Assembly: GCA_028284075.1 (NCBI GenBank)
Contig: JANQSL010000118.1
Span: forward strand, 1 to 43,092
DNA from: Candidatus Sumerlaeia bacterium
GTDB taxonomy: Bacteria > Sumerlaeota > Sumerlaeia > SLMS01 > JAHLLQ01
Length of the DNA: 43,092 bases
Direction: 5' to 3'
This document shows, piece by piece, positions 1 to 9,367 of this stretch. The notes beneath the pieces are model-generated. The model ran no database searches. It was given only the letters and a program-made list of their open reading frames with translations, and had not been told where the DNA came from. How positions within the stretch are numbered: the first letter of the stretch is position 1; every line of letters begins with the position of its first letter. A program made the position numbers and the translations under genes.

Positions 1-154
1 GAAGGACGAGATCCGGCTCATAGCGTTCGATTTTCTCAAGAGCATCAAGGCCGCTTTCCGCCTGGACCATCTCGAAATCATCTCCCAGCAGGCCCGACGT
101 GACGAAGCGGATATCAGGATCATCGTCGACGACCATCACACGGTACTTGGACAT
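1..154 (-). CDS. Response regulator receiver domain protein (N-terminal fragment, cut by window edge)
   Basis: The first 51 codons of a gene that runs off the left edge. The translation begins MSKYRVMVVDDDPDIR and continues to EPDLVL just before the edge. This is the usual start of a CheY-like receiver domain: a hydrophobic first strand followed by the acidic cluster DDD that binds magnesium. The phospho-accepting aspartate would be expected within the next one or two residues after PDLVL, outside the window. A GGGA run about 7 nt upstream of the ATG can serve as a ribosome binding site. The output domain is not visible, so the regulated process is unknown. It is divergent from uvrA, with a 144-bp shared upstream region. 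Confidence 0.85.
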   Translation of the reverse strand, partial: MSKYRVMVVDDDPDIRFVTSGLLGDDFEMVQAESGLDALEKIERYEPDLVL

Positions 155-298
155 GGATCAATCCCGGCAGAAAGTTCTCTTATCATGAACCTGGACTGAA
201 GGGCCACCGTCTGCAAGGCTGACATGGGCGGGCACGTTTTCCGCTCCATGCGCCGAGGCTTGCACTCCGGCCGCCCGGAGACCAAAGAAACCGTCGCC

Positions 299-3211
299 AT
301 GACCCCTGTTGATCTCTCCGTTTACGGAGCATCCGAGCATAATCTGAAATCCATCGATGTCGTGATTCCGCGAAACAGTCTGGCCGTTATTACCGGACTG
401 AGCGGTTCAGGGAAATCCTCCCTGGCGTTCGACACCATCTACGCGGAAGGGCAACGCCGGTATATCGAGTCTTTGTCGGCCTACGCCCGGCAGTTCCTGG
501 ATCAAATGCCCAAGCCCCACGTCGAATTCATTGAGGGGCTTTCGCCGGCCATATCCATCGAGCAAAAAACCATTTCGCGGAATCCGCGCTCCACCGTTGG
601 CACGGTCACGGAAATCTACGACTATATGAGGCTTTTGTTCGCAAATGTGGCGACACCGCATTGTCCGGACTGTGGCCGGGCACTGGAGCGGCAGACTCTT
701 GCGGACATCGTGGATCAGGTGATGGACCTGCCCCAGGGAACACGGCTGCATATTCTCGCGCCAGTGGTCCGAGGTAGAAAGGGCGAGTACCAGGCGCTGT
801 TTCAGCAGGCGTTGAGAGACGGGCTCGTTCGGGCGAAAATCGATGGCGAAATTGTGGATCTCGATCCGGAGATGCGGCTGAAGCGTTCCTATAAGCATGA
901 TATCAGCCTGGTGATGGATCGCATTGTCGTTCGCAAGGATCAACGATCGCGTCTTGCGGATTCCATCGAGCTGGCTCTCCGAAGAGCGGAGGGACTGGCA
1001 ATTGTTGAAACGACGCCGGGCCGCGACGGGAAATTTCCGAAGGGCATTTCCTGGGAAGGTGAAAGAGTGTTTTCCGAGTCGCTGGCCTGCCCCCTTCACG
1101 GTCCACAGATCGTCGAGCTGTCTCCTCGCATGTTCTCCTTCAACTCACCCTTCGGAGCATGTACCGAATGCAACGGAATAGGAACCGTGCCGGAGGTTTC
1201 TTTCGATGCTCTTATACCAAACACAGGCCTCTCCATTGCGGACGGTGCGGTGGTACCGTGGCGTCAGTATTTTCAAGGTGGAAAGGGTGAACCGCGGGAA
1301 TCCGCCTGGGGCTACCAGGTCCTGGATGCACTGTCACGTTCCTACAAATTCAGTCTGAACACTCCGTGGCAAAAACTGAAGAAGAGTGTTCGTGACATGT
1401 TGCTAAACGGTTCCGGCGACCGGAAAATCACCGTTCGGATGCCGACACGAAAAGGTGACATACAGGAAATGAAGACTTCCTGGGAGGGATTGCTGCCCCG
1501 GATTCGGCGTCGAATGGGCGAGGCGGAGACAGGGCGGGAAGAGGAACACTACTCGCAGTATGTTCGTGAAGTGCCTTGTTCGAAATGTGGTGGCGCGCGC
1601 CTTAAGCCTGAGAGTCTCGCGGTCACTCTGCAGGGGAGGAATATCGCGGACCTTGCAAACCTGACCGTTGGTGATGCACAGCGTTTCTTTGAAGAACTGA
1701 GTTTCTCCGGCCGTGAGGCATCCATTGCCGCGCAGCCGCTTAAGGAGATTCGCGATCGCCTCGGTTTTTTACTCAACGTTGGTCTTCATTACCTGACTCT
1801 CGACCGTCATGCAGGGACCCTCAGTGGGGGAGAAGCGCAGCGAATTCGTCTCGCCACGCAAATCGGAACGCAACTCGTCGGTGTGCTTTACATCCTGGAT
1901 GAACCGAGCATCGGTCTTCATCAGAGAGACAATGAACGCTTGATTGGCACGCTGTGCAGGCTGCGGGATCTCGGCAACACGGTCATTGTCGTCGAGCATG
2001 ACGAGCAAACGATTCGGACAGCGGATACGGTGGTGGATCTTGGTCCCGGAGCCGGTACGGAGGGTGGCCGTGTTGTCGCCTGTTGCTCCCCAAAGAAGCT
2101 GGAAAAACTGAAGGCGTCTCCGACGGGCGACTACCTGTCAGGGCGAAAAGCGATCCTGCCGCCGGACGAGCGCCGCCTGCCGGAGGATGATCGCTTTCTT
2201 GTTCTGCGGGGAGCGACTCACCATAATCTCAAGAACATCGATTTCGAAGTGCCCCTTGGGCTGATGGTCGGCATCACCGGAGTTTCAGGTTCAGGAAAAT
2301 CCAGCCTGATTATCGAAACACTGGTTCCGGCGCTGATGAATCACCTGCATGGAAGCGGGCACCGTTGCGGACCTGTGCAGGCTGTCGAGGGGCTTGATCT
2401 GGTCGATAAGGTCGTGAATGTCGATCAATCACCCATCGGCAGGACTCCACGTTCGAACCCCGCCACCTACACGAAGCTTTTTGACGACATCCGCGAACTC
2501 TTTGCACAAACGCCGGAAGCAAAAATGCGTGGCTACACCAGAGGGCGTTTTTCATTCAACGTGAAGGGCGGACGCTGTGAGGAATGCGGAGGCGATGGTC
2601 TGCGAAAGATCGAAATGAACTTCCTGCCAAACGTTCACGTCGAGTGTGAGGAATGCAAGGGACGGCGCTACAATCGGGAAACGCTCGAGGTGGAGTATCG
2701 CGGGAGAACAATCGCCGATGTTTTATCGATGACCGTGGAAGATGCGCTGGAGTTTTTCGCTCCGGTTCCCATGATTGCACAAAAGCTCCAGACCCTTCAT
2801 GACGTGGGACTCGGATATATTACGCTCGGACAACAGGCCACGACGCTCTCCGGTGGTGAGGCCCAGCGAATCAAACTGTCACGAGAACTCTCCAAGCGCA
2901 ATACCGGCAAGACGATTTACGTCCTGGATGAACCCACGACGGGGTTGCATTTTGAAGACGTCAACAAACTCCTGGAAGTTCTTAACCGCCTGGTGGACGC
3001 CGGTTCGACGGTCATCATTATTGAGCACAACATGGATGTGATCAAGAGCTGCGATTGGCTGGTTGACCTTGGGCCGGAAGGAGGCGATGCTGGCGGTTAC
3101 ATCGTGGCACAAGGCACGCCGGAGCGAATTGCGGAAACAGCCGCAAGCGAAACGGGTCGATATTTGTTCCCGGTTCTGGATGCTCAGCCACCCAATCAGG
3201 CCAATGCCTGA
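299..3211 (+). CDS. uvrA: Excinuclease ABC subunit UvrA
   Basis: The damage-recognition ATPase of nucleotide excision repair; it loads UvrB onto DNA lesions in the cytoplasm. The product is 970 residues, slightly over the family's usual 940 or so. Two ABC ATPase modules are clear: Walker A GLSGSGKS at 33-40 and GVSGSGKS at 661-668, each with its own LSGGEAQRI signature and a following ILDEP or VLDEP Walker B. The large zinc module is C760-x2-C763-x19-C783-x2-C786. The insertion zinc motif reads CPLH then CTEC, with His in place of the second Cys, a variation I recall from other UvrAs. The frame stays open upstream to 224, but the ATG at 299 matches the normal UvrA start ([17 protein letters not shown]). 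The downstream guanylyltransferase gene begins 8 nt after the stop, so the two are probably co-transcribed. Confidence 0.97.
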   Translation: MTPVDLSVYGASEHNLKSIDVVIPRNSLAVITGLSGSGKSSLAFDTIYAEGQRRYIESLSAYARQFLDQMPKPHVEFIEGLSPAISIEQKTISRNPRSTVGTVTEIYDYMRLLFANVATPHCPDCGRALERQTLADIVDQVMDLPQGTRLHILAPVVRGRKGEYQALFQQALRDGLVRAKIDGEIVDLDPEMRLKRSYKHDISLVMDRIVVRKDQRSRLADSIELALRRAEGLAIVETTPGRDGKFPKGISWEGERVFSESLACPLHGPQIVELSPRMFSFNSPFGACTECNGIGTVPEVSFDALIPNTGLSIADGAVVPWRQYFQGGKGEPRESAWGYQVLDALSRSYKFSLNTPWQKLKKSVRDMLLNGSGDRKITVRMPTRKGDIQEMKTSWEGLLPRIRRRMGEAETGREEEHYSQYVREVPCSKCGGARLKPESLAVTLQGRNIADLANLTVGDAQRFFEELSFSGREASIAAQPLKEIRDRLGFLLNVGLHYLTLDRHAGTLSGGEAQRIRLATQIGTQLVGVLYILDEPSIGLHQRDNERLIGTLCRLRDLGNTVIVVEHDEQTIRTADTVVDLGPGAGTEGGRVVACCSPKKLEKLKASPTGDYLSGRKAILPPDERRLPEDDRFLVLRGATHHNLKNIDFEVPLGLMVGITGVSGSGKSSLIIETLVPALMNHLHGSGHRCGPVQAVEGLDLVDKVVNVDQSPIGRTPRSNPATYTKLFDDIRELFAQTPEAKMRGYTRGRFSFNVKGGRCEECGGDGLRKIEMNFLPNVHVECEECKGRRYNRETLEVEYRGRTIADVLSMTVEDALEFFAPVPMIAQKLQTLHDVGLGYITLGQQATTLSGGEAQRIKLSRELSKRNTGKTIYVLDEPTTGLHFEDVNKLLEVLNRLVDAGSTVIIIEHNMDVIKSCDWLVDLGPEGGDAGGYIVAQGTPERIAETAASETGRYLFPVLDAQPPNQANA

Positions 3212-3219
3212 CACGAGTG

Positions 3220-4326
3220 ATGTCTATGGCAGCGAAAGCGATACGAGTTGCGGTCATTATGGCGGGTGGAAGCGGAGAACGCTTTTGGCCGCTTTCAAGG
3301 GAGAAGCGGCCAAAACAGCTTCTCAGGCTCGCAAACGCAGAGCAAACACTGCTCGAAGAAGCGGTGTCTCGAATCGAGGGCCTGATTCCCCTTCAACACG
3401 TTTTCGTTCAAACAAGCACGGTGTTGCAGGAGGTTGTCCGTCAGGCGCTTCCTTCCATTCCTCCCGAAAACATACTCGCCGAGCCATGCCGGCGCAATAC
3501 GGCCGGATGCCTGATTTGGGCGGCAGCCGTGCTGAAGGCAAGATACGGCGATGCGGACGTGTCCATGGCCGTTGTTACTGCGGACCATCGGATAAATGAG
3601 CCGGACATCTTTCGCCTGACCGTGGACCGGGCTTTGACTGCCGCAGAAGACCGGGCCGCGCTTGTCACGATCGGTATCAAGCCAACTCGTCCGGACACGG
3701 GTTTTGGCTATGTCGAAGCGGACCGGGAAACGCTCAAGACCGGTGTCGCCGACGTGAGGAGGTTTTCTGAAAAGCCCGACCGGAAAACAGCGGAGGAATT
3801 TTTGAACGCGGGAAACTTCTATTGGAACAGCGGCATGTTCTTTTGGAAAGTCTCGACATTCTTTGCTGAGCTCTCGAAGGCGCGGCCGGAAATGCACGCG
3901 GTCGGTCTGAGCATTGCCGAGTTTGTCTCGAACAACGATCAATCGTCGGCCGGCGCGGAGTTTGAAAAACTGGAAAGCATCTCCATCGATTATGCACTCA
4001 TGGAAAAAGCGAAGAGTGTCCTGATGGTGCCCGGGACGTTTTCATGGGATGATGTGGGTGCGTGGGATTCGCTTGTTCGCACGCGCCGTGAGAACAGGGA
4101 CAACGATGGAAACATTGCCATTGGCGACCCTGTCCTGATTGATTGCAAGGGGTCTGTTGTTTATAACGAAGCAGGGTCGGCGGCTCAGGCAGTGGCTGTC
4201 ATCGGTATGGAGAACATCGTGGTCGTGACTGTGGATGACGCTGTACTGATAGTCGACAAGAGCCGTGTGCAGGACGTGAAGAAAGTCGTTGCGGAGCTGA
4301 AGAGGCGGGGCGCGGGACAGGTCTGA
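3220..4326 (+). CDS. manC: Mannose-1-phosphate guanylyltransferase (GDP-mannose pyrophosphorylase)
   Basis: Makes GDP-mannose from mannose-1-phosphate and GTP, the donor for mannosyl and deoxymannosyl residues in surface polysaccharides. The N-terminus carries the nucleotidyltransferase signature GGSGERFWPLSREKRPKQ, followed by AEPCRRNTAG, VTADHRI and, mid-protein, NSGMFFWK, all typical of this family. At 368 residues it has only the transferase domain and a short tail; the C-terminal cupin isomerase domain of bifunctional ManC/AlgA enzymes is absent. Possible starts are GTG 3217, ATG 3220 and ATG 3226; none has a strong ribosome binding site and the gene probably relies on read-through from uvrA. 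The pairing with uvrA has no obvious functional logic. Its likely consumer in the window is the GDP-deoxymannose-reductase-like gene at 25715-26680. Confidence 0.93.
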   Translation: MSMAAKAIRVAVIMAGGSGERFWPLSREKRPKQLLRLANAEQTLLEEAVSRIEGLIPLQHVFVQTSTVLQEVVRQALPSIPPENILAEPCRRNTAGCLIWAAAVLKARYGDADVSMAVVTADHRINEPDIFRLTVDRALTAAEDRAALVTIGIKPTRPDTGFGYVEADRETLKTGVADVRRFSEKPDRKTAEEFLNAGNFYWNSGMFFWKVSTFFAELSKARPEMHAVGLSIAEFVSNNDQSSAGAEFEKLESISIDYALMEKAKSVLMVPGTFSWDDVGAWDSLVRTRRENRDNDGNIAIGDPVLIDCKGSVVYNEAGSAAQAVAVIGMENIVVVTVDDAVLIVDKSRVQDVKKVVAELKRRGAGQV

Positions 4327-4330
4327 ATAC

Positions 4331-4362
4331 AAAACCGCCCCGGCCGAGCCAGCCGGGGCGGT
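4331..4362 (-). terminator. Strong hairpin terminator between the convergent manC and ilvC genes
   Basis: A perfect 11-bp GC-rich stem (arms 4334-4344 and 4352-4362) with a 7-nt loop. On the minus strand it is followed by TTTTGTATTC, making it a good Rho-independent terminator for the yajC-secDF-ilvC unit. On the plus strand the hairpin sits 7 nt after the manC stop but has no T-run after it, so it would act there only weakly. Confidence 0.85.
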
Positions 4363-4388
4363 GATCGTTCAACTGACCTTGCCGCTGA

Positions 4389-5438
4389 TTATCTTTTCTT
4401 TTTTCTGCCCGATTTCGCAGGGGTGGCTGCCGGTGCCTTCCCAGGGTTGAGCCAGGGCATCATGCCGCGAAGCTCTTTGCCGACACTTTCGCTCTGATGC
4501 TCCGCATTCAGGCGACGCATCGCGTTGAGCTTCGGCCGTCCCGCAATGTTCTCCAGCATCCACTCGCGGGCGAACTCTCCGGTCTGGATTTCCTTCAGAA
4601 TTTGACGCAGCTCCTTGCGCGTCTCGTCTGTGACCAGACGCGGGCCGCGGGTCAGGTCGCCATACTCCGCCGTATCACTGATGGAGTAACGCATGTGAGA
4701 AATGCCGCCACGGTAGATGAGGTCGACGATGAGCTTCAGCTCGTGAAGGCACTCGAAGTAGGCCATCTCAGGAGCGTAACCGGCCTCGACAAGTGTGTCG
4801 AAAGCGGCCTTGATCATTTCCGACGTTCCGCCACAGAGAACAGTCTGCTCACCGAAGAGGTCCGTTTCGGTTTCTTCACGGAACGTTGTTTCGATGATTC
4901 CGGCGCGTCCGCCGCCAACACCGCACGCGTGGGTGATCGCCTGCTTCCTGGCCTTTCCTGTCGCGTCCTGGTAGACGGCAATCAGGCAGGGAACACCACC
5001 GCCCTCCTCGAACACGTCACGGACGAGATGCCCGGGACCTTTCGGTGCGACCATGTAGACGTCGATGTCCTTCGGCGGTTGAATCAGCTCGAAGTGAATA
5101 TTGAAACCGTGGCTGAAAACGAGAGCCTTCCCGGCCTTGAGGTGTGGCTTCACCGCGTTCTCATAGATCGATGCCTGAACCTGGTCGGGGACCAGGATCT
5201 GAATGACATCAGCCTTCTTTGCAGCCTCTTCCGCCGAGACCGGCTTGAAGCCGTGCTGAACGGCAAGATCATAATTCGGACTGCCGGGACGCTGGCCAAT
5301 GATGACATTATAGCCGGAGTCGCGGAGGTTCTGGGCCTGTGCGTGGCCCTGGCTTCCATAGCCGATGATGGCGATCGTCTTCTTCGCGAGAAGTCTGGAA
5401 TCGGCATCCTTGTCATAGTACATGGTCAGGCCGGTCAT
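4389..5438 (-). CDS. ilvC: Ketol-acid reductoisomerase (class I)
   Basis: Second common step of valine, leucine and isoleucine synthesis: NADPH- and magnesium-dependent isomerisation and reduction of acetohydroxy acids. The Rossmann motif [19 protein letters not shown] is near residue 25. The acidic metal-binding segment ([16 protein letters not shown]) and the C-terminal knotted helical domain with [16 protein letters not shown] follow in the normal order. Length is 349 residues; the last 20 or so ([13 protein letters not shown] type) form a basic, low-complexity extension beyond the usual class I end near 330. The start at 5438 is supported by a GGA six nt upstream; an internal ATG at residue 6 is the alternative. 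The gene begins 25 nt after the secDF stop, so it is probably read from the yajC promoter, and it ends at the hairpin at 4331-4362. Confidence 0.96.
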   Translation of the reverse strand: MTGLTMYYDKDADSRLLAKKTIAIIGYGSQGHAQAQNLRDSGYNVIIGQRPGSPNYDLAVQHGFKPVSAEEAAKKADVIQILVPDQVQASIYENAVKPHLKAGKALVFSHGFNIHFELIQPPKDIDVYMVAPKGPGHLVRDVFEEGGGVPCLIAVYQDATGKARKQAITHACGVGGGRAGIIETTFREETETDLFGEQTVLCGGTSEMIKAAFDTLVEAGYAPEMAYFECLHELKLIVDLIYRGGISHMRYSISDTAEYGDLTRGPRLVTDETRKELRQILKEIQTGEFAREWMLENIAGRPKLNAMRRLNAEHQSESVGKELRGMMPWLNPGKAPAATPAKSGRKKKR

Positions 5439-5463
5439 GTCAGTTCCATCCTTGGTAAATTGA

Positions 5464-8208
5464 TCAGGCCGATGTGGCCGTCATTTTGACGCTCTTGGTT
5501 CTTCCGTGAGCCTTGGCGGCACCCTCTCGCTTCTCCTTCGCCAGCAGCATTGCATTGACGATCGAGGACGCGATGAAGATCGAGGAATAAGTGCCTGAGA
5601 TCATGCCGAGCAACAGAATCAGGGCGAAGTCCCGCAGTCCGATGCCGCCAAAAAACAGCATCGAGAGGATAACCGTGATTGTCGATCCGGAGGTGAACAG
5701 AGTACGGGAAAGCGTCTGATTAATTGATTTGTTGAGTATTTCCGTAATACTCTTCCCGTACATTTCAGTCATGTTTTCCCGGACGCGGTCGAATGTGACG
5801 ATGGTGTCGTTGACCGAGTAGCCCAGAATGATGAGCAGAGCTGACACGATGTCCAGCGTCAGGCTCTTGCCCAGCAGGACAAAGATTCCGAGCGAGATGA
5901 GAAGGTCGTGAACCAGTGCGGCAATGGCGCCGACGCCGAAGGCAAACTTGAATCGCATTCCGACGTAGCCAAGAATAATCAGCGATGCCACCAGCACTGT
6001 CAGGAAGGCAGTGGTTTTGAATTCGTCTCCAACGAAGGAATCCACACTTTGAAGCGAGGCGATCGTGATGTTGTCGCCGAAAGCCTCCGAGAGCAGGCCG
6101 CTCACGTTTTCACGAACATCGGCGAGTTCCACGCCTTCGGGTTTCGGTACTGTTGCCTGAAAGACGTTATCCTTGTTGAGAATCTCCACGACCCGGACAT
6201 CGCGAAAATCCGCGGTCAGGGTTTGTTCAATGTCAGGGCGGGAAATCTCGGCCGTCTGCGTTTCCACCGTGGCCATAACACCACCCGTGAAATCCACACC
6301 GGGATTCACACCATGCACCAGGAGATAGAAGATTGAGGCTGTCACAAGTGCGCCGGAAATTCCGTAGCCGATCTTGCGCATACCGAGAAAATTGAACATT
6401 GTATTGTGGAAGGGGCGCCAGGTTCCGGCAGAGATCGTTTTGCGACCCGCCACCCAGGAGTCGACGAGCGCGCGCGTTACGGTCAAACCGGTGTAGAGGT
6501 TGGCAATCAGACCGATGGCCAGTGCCGTCCAGAAGCCCTTCACCGATCCTTCGACAATTTCAAAGAGGATCAGGACGAGGGCGGGAAGGAGCGTGGTAAT
6601 GTTTGAGTCGAGAATAACCGTGAAGGCTCTGCCAAAGGCCGCGTTAAGCGCTCCTCGTATGGGCTTGCCGGATTCCAGCTCCTCTCTGAGACGTTCGTAG
6701 ATCAGAACGTTGGCATCCACTGCCATACCCATCGTCAGCAGAATGCCGCCGATACCCGAGAGTGTGAGGGTCGCATCCGCCAGTGAGAGAATGGCAAGGA
6801 TCAGCAGAACATTGAGGAACATCGCAAGCGATGCAATAACACCGGCGACCCGGTAGACTCCAATGACCAGGAAGATGACGAAGACTCCGCCAATCAGCAG
6901 AGCGATTCCCGAGTCCTTTACCGAATCGGCTCCAAGGCTGGCGCCAACAAGCTGCTCGTTGACGACCTTCAACGGAGCGGGCAGCGATCCCGCTTTCAGT
7001 ACCAGGGCGAGGTCGAGAGCTTCTTCATTTGTAAAATTGCCGGTGATTTCGCATCGGCCGTAAAGAATCGGCTCGTTGATGTTCGGAGCCGATGTCACAA
7101 TGCCATCAAGCTGAATCGCGAAACGCTCACCCGTATGGTCTGTCGTGACCTCCGCGAACTTGTCACTGCCTTCCGGGTCAAATTCCAGCGTCACCTTGTA
7201 GGGGTCAGAGATATCCTGAGGATCGGTCAAGGCGGCCGCACGGCGAAGATTTGCACCAGTCAGTTCGGGGGCGTCTTTCAGAATGTAAGCGAGATTCTCG
7301 ACGATTCTGACTTCGCCCGTGTTATCGATGTTTTTGCCTTCCCCGAGAAACAGGCGATAGCCTGCGGGAAGGCCGGCAATATCGCGCTTGAGACGCGTTA
7401 CCGTTGCTCCCTCGATTTCCTCCGAAGGGACCTCCTCGAGGTACTCGGGTTTGATGATGCCTGTCGCAAAGTCGCTGCTTTCCGCAGTGAAGTCGGCGAA
7501 GTCGCCAATCAACTGGTCGTGCTGCGGGTGCAAAAGACGAAACTCGAGATTCGCTGAACGCAGCAAGCCCTCGCGAATGCGGGCGGGATCCGTTTCACCG
7601 GGGATCTGGACGCGGATACGATTGGGCGGCTGTTTGACGACAACCGGCTGTGTCAGGCCGAACTGGTCGACGCGGTTCTTGATGGTTTTCAGGGCCGCAT
7701 CAATCGAGTCCTGCTCGATCTGGCTCCGAGTGCCTCCCGGCTTTGTCAAAGTAACGGAGGCATTCGCGATCTCGTCAAGATTGTCGCTCTCGAGGCTGCC
7801 CTCATTGATGAAGGCTCCGAGGATTTCCTCGGCGATCTTCACGTCTTCAGCGCGATTGACCACCACCTCGATTTCCGTCTGCTCTTCGTTCAGGCGAACA
7901 GAGGCATCGACACTATCAAGCTGGAACTCCGCTCGAATGCTCTCCACATGTTCACCCATCTTGCGGCGAACCAGTTGGTCCGTGTCGACGGCGATCAGAA
8001 AGTCAACCCCACCCTGAAGATCCAGACCGAGCTTGATCATGCTCTTTTCGCGAAGCAGCTCGTTACGCTGCTCCGCCTGTAGTGCGGTCGGCGGATCGTC
8101 CATCGACGAAATAAACGTAAAATAATGCGCCGTCGGGTACACGAAAAACAGCGACAGGATCGTGACCACGATAACAAAGATGAGGCGTCCGCTGAAGATG
8201 TTGTTCAT
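5464..8208 (-). CDS. secDF: SecD-SecF fusion, protein translocase accessory membrane protein
   Basis: Uses the proton gradient to pull proteins out of the SecYEG channel on the periplasmic side. This 914-residue protein fuses the two subunits that are separate in many bacteria. The SecD part starts with a membrane segment (about 8-28), has the DLQGG motif at 63-67, a large periplasmic P1 region, and the [17 protein letters not shown] motif in its membrane bundle. The SecF part starts at about residue 610 with [10 protein letters not shown], then GVDFTGG, and ends with [16 protein letters not shown] in the second membrane bundle. It follows yajC by 48 nt, the standard pairing. An AGG lies a few bases before the ATG. 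Export capacity fits the giant secreted proteins encoded at 27835-39395. Confidence 0.97.
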   Translation of the reverse strand: MNNIFSGRLIFVIVVTILSLFFVYPTAHYFTFISSMDDPPTALQAEQRNELLREKSMIKLGLDLQGGVDFLIAVDTDQLVRRKMGEHVESIRAEFQLDSVDASVRLNEEQTEIEVVVNRAEDVKIAEEILGAFINEGSLESDNLDEIANASVTLTKPGGTRSQIEQDSIDAALKTIKNRVDQFGLTQPVVVKQPPNRIRVQIPGETDPARIREGLLRSANLEFRLLHPQHDQLIGDFADFTAESSDFATGIIKPEYLEEVPSEEIEGATVTRLKRDIAGLPAGYRLFLGEGKNIDNTGEVRIVENLAYILKDAPELTGANLRRAAALTDPQDISDPYKVTLEFDPEGSDKFAEVTTDHTGERFAIQLDGIVTSAPNINEPILYGRCEITGNFTNEEALDLALVLKAGSLPAPLKVVNEQLVGASLGADSVKDSGIALLIGGVFVIFLVIGVYRVAGVIASLAMFLNVLLILAILSLADATLTLSGIGGILLTMGMAVDANVLIYERLREELESGKPIRGALNAAFGRAFTVILDSNITTLLPALVLILFEIVEGSVKGFWTALAIGLIANLYTGLTVTRALVDSWVAGRKTISAGTWRPFHNTMFNFLGMRKIGYGISGALVTASIFYLLVHGVNPGVDFTGGVMATVETQTAEISRPDIEQTLTADFRDVRVVEILNKDNVFQATVPKPEGVELADVRENVSGLLSEAFGDNITIASLQSVDSFVGDEFKTTAFLTVLVASLIILGYVGMRFKFAFGVGAIAALVHDLLISLGIFVLLGKSLTLDIVSALLIILGYSVNDTIVTFDRVRENMTEMYGKSITEILNKSINQTLSRTLFTSGSTITVILSMLFFGGIGLRDFALILLLGMISGTYSSIFIASSIVNAMLLAKEKREGAAKAHGRTKSVKMTATSA

Positions 8209-8256
8209 ACTGCCTGACCTGTTTCTTTCCGGCGCTCGTGGGCGCGGTGTTCGGAG

Positions 8257-8658
8257 TTACTTCCCTTTTTTGGAGGAACCGCCATCCTTCTTTTCGGCGT
8301 CCTCTTCTTCCGGCTTTTCCGGATTGATGACTGAAATGGAGCCGCGGTTGAACGTGAGGCGCACTGATCGCTTGGGGTCCACTTCGACCACCACCGTATC
8401 CTTGTGAGTGGCGTCGACCACAGTGCCGTGAATGCCTCCGGCGCTGACGACCTTGTCGCCTTTCTTCATCCCCCCGATGAGTTGCTCACGGCGTTTCTGT
8501 TCCTTCTTCTGGGGGCGTAAAATGATAAAATAGAAAGCAACGACGATAATCACCATCATGAAGATGAAATCGCTGCCGAAAGGCGAGGAGGAGGAAGACT
8601 GGCCCGAAGATTGTCCGGCCAGCATCATGATTGTCACTGAATTCAAACTCCGCTCCAC
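8257..8658 (-). CDS. yajC: Preprotein translocase subunit YajC
   Basis: Small single-span membrane protein of the SecDF-YajC complex. A serine-rich N-terminus is followed by one membrane helix (about residues 30-47), then RPQKKEQKRREQLI, MKKGDKVVSAGGIHGTVV and a beta-rich domain, the classic YajC layout. The tail is a charged Glu/Lys/Gly/Ser segment. The start is unsure. The longest form begins at a GTG at 8658. A GTG at 8637 has a GGAG about 10 nt upstream and gives a more typical length. Tandem ATGs at 8628 and 8625 are further options. It heads the yajC-secDF-ilvC unit. Confidence 0.92.
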   Translation of the reverse strand: MERSLNSVTIMMLAGQSSGQSSSSSPFGSDFIFMMVIIVVAFYFIILRPQKKEQKRREQLIGGMKKGDKVVSAGGIHGTVVDATHKDTVVVEVDPKRSVRLTFNRGSISVINPEKPEEEDAEKKDGGSSKKGK

Positions 8659-8824
8659 GTCGGGGGGGATAAGGGGGGCAAAATCAACCAGCCGACGGGC
8701 TCGCAGAGCCTGCCGTTGGAGCGCGAGACGCTAGGGAGACGGCGGAAGGTCTGTCAAATGGAAAGCCCTGGCGGGAGCCGATGCGCCGTTCGGCGGAGAA
8801 CACAGGGGTTTTCAATGGTTTGAG
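8659..8824. other. Intergenic region between yajC and tRNA-Pro
   Basis: There is no coding sequence I would support here. It contains the candidate yajC promoter and short imperfect GC-rich hairpins (for example GGCTC-GCA-GAGCC near 8695-8710). No clear tRNA terminator with a T-run is visible, so the tRNA transcript may continue into yajC. Confidence 0.5.
8728..8757 (-). promoter_or_regulatory. Possible sigma-70-type promoter for yajC-secDF-ilvC
   Basis: A perfect TTGACA (8757 to 8752, minus strand) followed after 18 nt by TAGCGT (8733 to 8728), a 3-of-6 match to the -10 consensus. It lies about 70-100 nt upstream of the yajC starts in a gene-free stretch. The weak -10 element makes this tentative. 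Confidence 0.3.
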
Positions 8825-8901
8825 TGGTCGGGGTGGCGGGACTCGAACCCGCGACCTCACGCTCCCGAAGCGTGCGCGCTAGCCAACTGCGCCACACCCC
8901 G
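8825..8901 (-). tRNA. tRNA-Pro (anticodon CGG)
   Basis: A full cloverleaf can be folded. The acceptor stem CGGGGTG pairs with CACCCCG. The D-arm is GCGC...GCGC. The anticodon stem CACGC/GCGTG encloses the loop TTCGGGA (anticodon CGG at 8865-8867). The T-arm is GCGGG-TTCGAGT-CCCGC. The discriminator is A, and the 3' CCA is encoded (8825-8827). It reads CCG codons. No other tRNA lies beside it. Confidence 0.97.
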
Positions 8902-8915
8902 ACATCGGGGCGCGG

Positions 8916-8944
8916 ACGATCTGAAGCAGAGACCCTGCCGTCAA
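8916..8944 (-). promoter_or_regulatory. Possible promoter of tRNA-Pro
   Basis: TTGACG (8944 to 8939) and GATCGT (8921 to 8916) are separated by 17 nt, placing the start of transcription a few bases upstream of the mature tRNA 5' end at 8901. The -35 matches 5 of 6 and the -10 only 3 of 6. Confidence 0.25.
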
Positions 8945-9014
8945 CGGCAAAGTCCCGGCTCCCGGTCAACCCGCCACGGGCCTGTGGTTTGGCCTTTTAG
9001 GGGTGGAGAGAGGC

Positions 9015-9043
9015 TTGACAGCAACCGCGCGACACTGAATCCT
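9015..9043 (+). promoter_or_regulatory. Possible promoter of the peptide-modification operon
   Basis: A perfect TTGACA at 9015-9020 followed after 17 nt by AATCCT (9038-9043), a weak -10. The -10 overlaps the first arm of an inverted repeat (9037-9044 and 9068-9075), an arrangement that would suit repressor control. The promoter call rests mainly on the -35. Confidence 0.28.
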
Positions 9044-9075
9044 CTTGTCATACGAGATAGGAAGGATGAGGATTC
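9037..9075. repeat. Inverted repeat in the operon leader (possible operator or RNA stem)
   Basis: Perfect 8-bp arms, GAATCCTC at 9037-9044 and GAGGATTC at 9068-9075, separated by 23 nt. The left arm overlaps the candidate -10 of the operon promoter. It could be an operator or a leader RNA stem; a chance match of this size in 170 nt is not negligible. Confidence 0.35.
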
Positions 9076-9087
9076 CCCGGAAGAGAC

Positions 9088-9113
9088 AGAAGGGATGCAC
9101 GGTTGTCCCTTCT
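9088..9113 (+). repeat. Hairpin in the 5' leader of the peptide operon
   Basis: Perfect 8-bp arms AGAAGGGA (9088-9095) and TCCCTTCT (9106-9113), extended in RNA by two possible G-U pairs, leaving a 6-nt loop. It ends 53 nt before the start codon of the small peptide. There is no T-run, so it is not a simple terminator; it may stabilise the leader or bind a regulator. Confidence 0.45.
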
Positions 9114-9166
9114 CAGGATCACCCGGTCGACTCATCCAGCATGGCGACAGGAGATAATAACACGAG

Positions 9167-9367
9167 ATGAACCATGATGATCTGAAGGCCGAGTTGGCCC
9201 GGTTTCTTGGAGCTGACGAAGTATATGAGCCGCCCCGCATTGTCTCGCATTCGGCCGAGCATCTTCGGGGCATGACGATCGACATAAACGCCTGTAACAG
9301 CCAGTTTGGTGGAGGCGCTCTCAAGGACTCGGATTCCGACAAGGACGACGAGGCCGTTACGTACTGA
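9167..9367 (+). CDS. Candidate precursor peptide of a radical-SAM peptide-modification system
   Basis: A 66-residue acidic peptide with no family I recognise. Residues 1-33 look like a leader: a helical, charged start (MNHDDLKAELARFLGADEVY) suited to binding a PqqD-type recognition domain. After LRGM at 33-36 comes a core-like stretch with a single cysteine (C43) and GGG at 48-50, then an acidic serine-containing tail (DSDSDKDDE, 54-62) ending in Tyr66. An AGGAGA lies 12 nt upstream of the ATG. The stop codon overlaps the next start as TGATG, so translation is probably coupled to the kinase-like gene. Position, size and coupling support a peptide substrate; the sequence alone does not prove it. 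A longer minus-strand frame covering the same bases is Ser/Arg/Pro-rich and looks like a shadow. Confidence 0.7.
   Translation: MNHDDLKAELARFLGADEVYEPPRIVSHSAEHLRGMTIDINACNSQFGGGALKDSDSDKDDEAVTY

Noticed and set aside
224-298. An upstream extension of uvrA by 25 codons
   Set aside because: The ATG at 299 gives the usual UvrA N-terminus; the extra residues match nothing and cover the shared upstream region.
4497-5489. A 330-codon plus-strand frame
   Set aside because: It is fully antisense to ilvC, whose protein is unmistakable.
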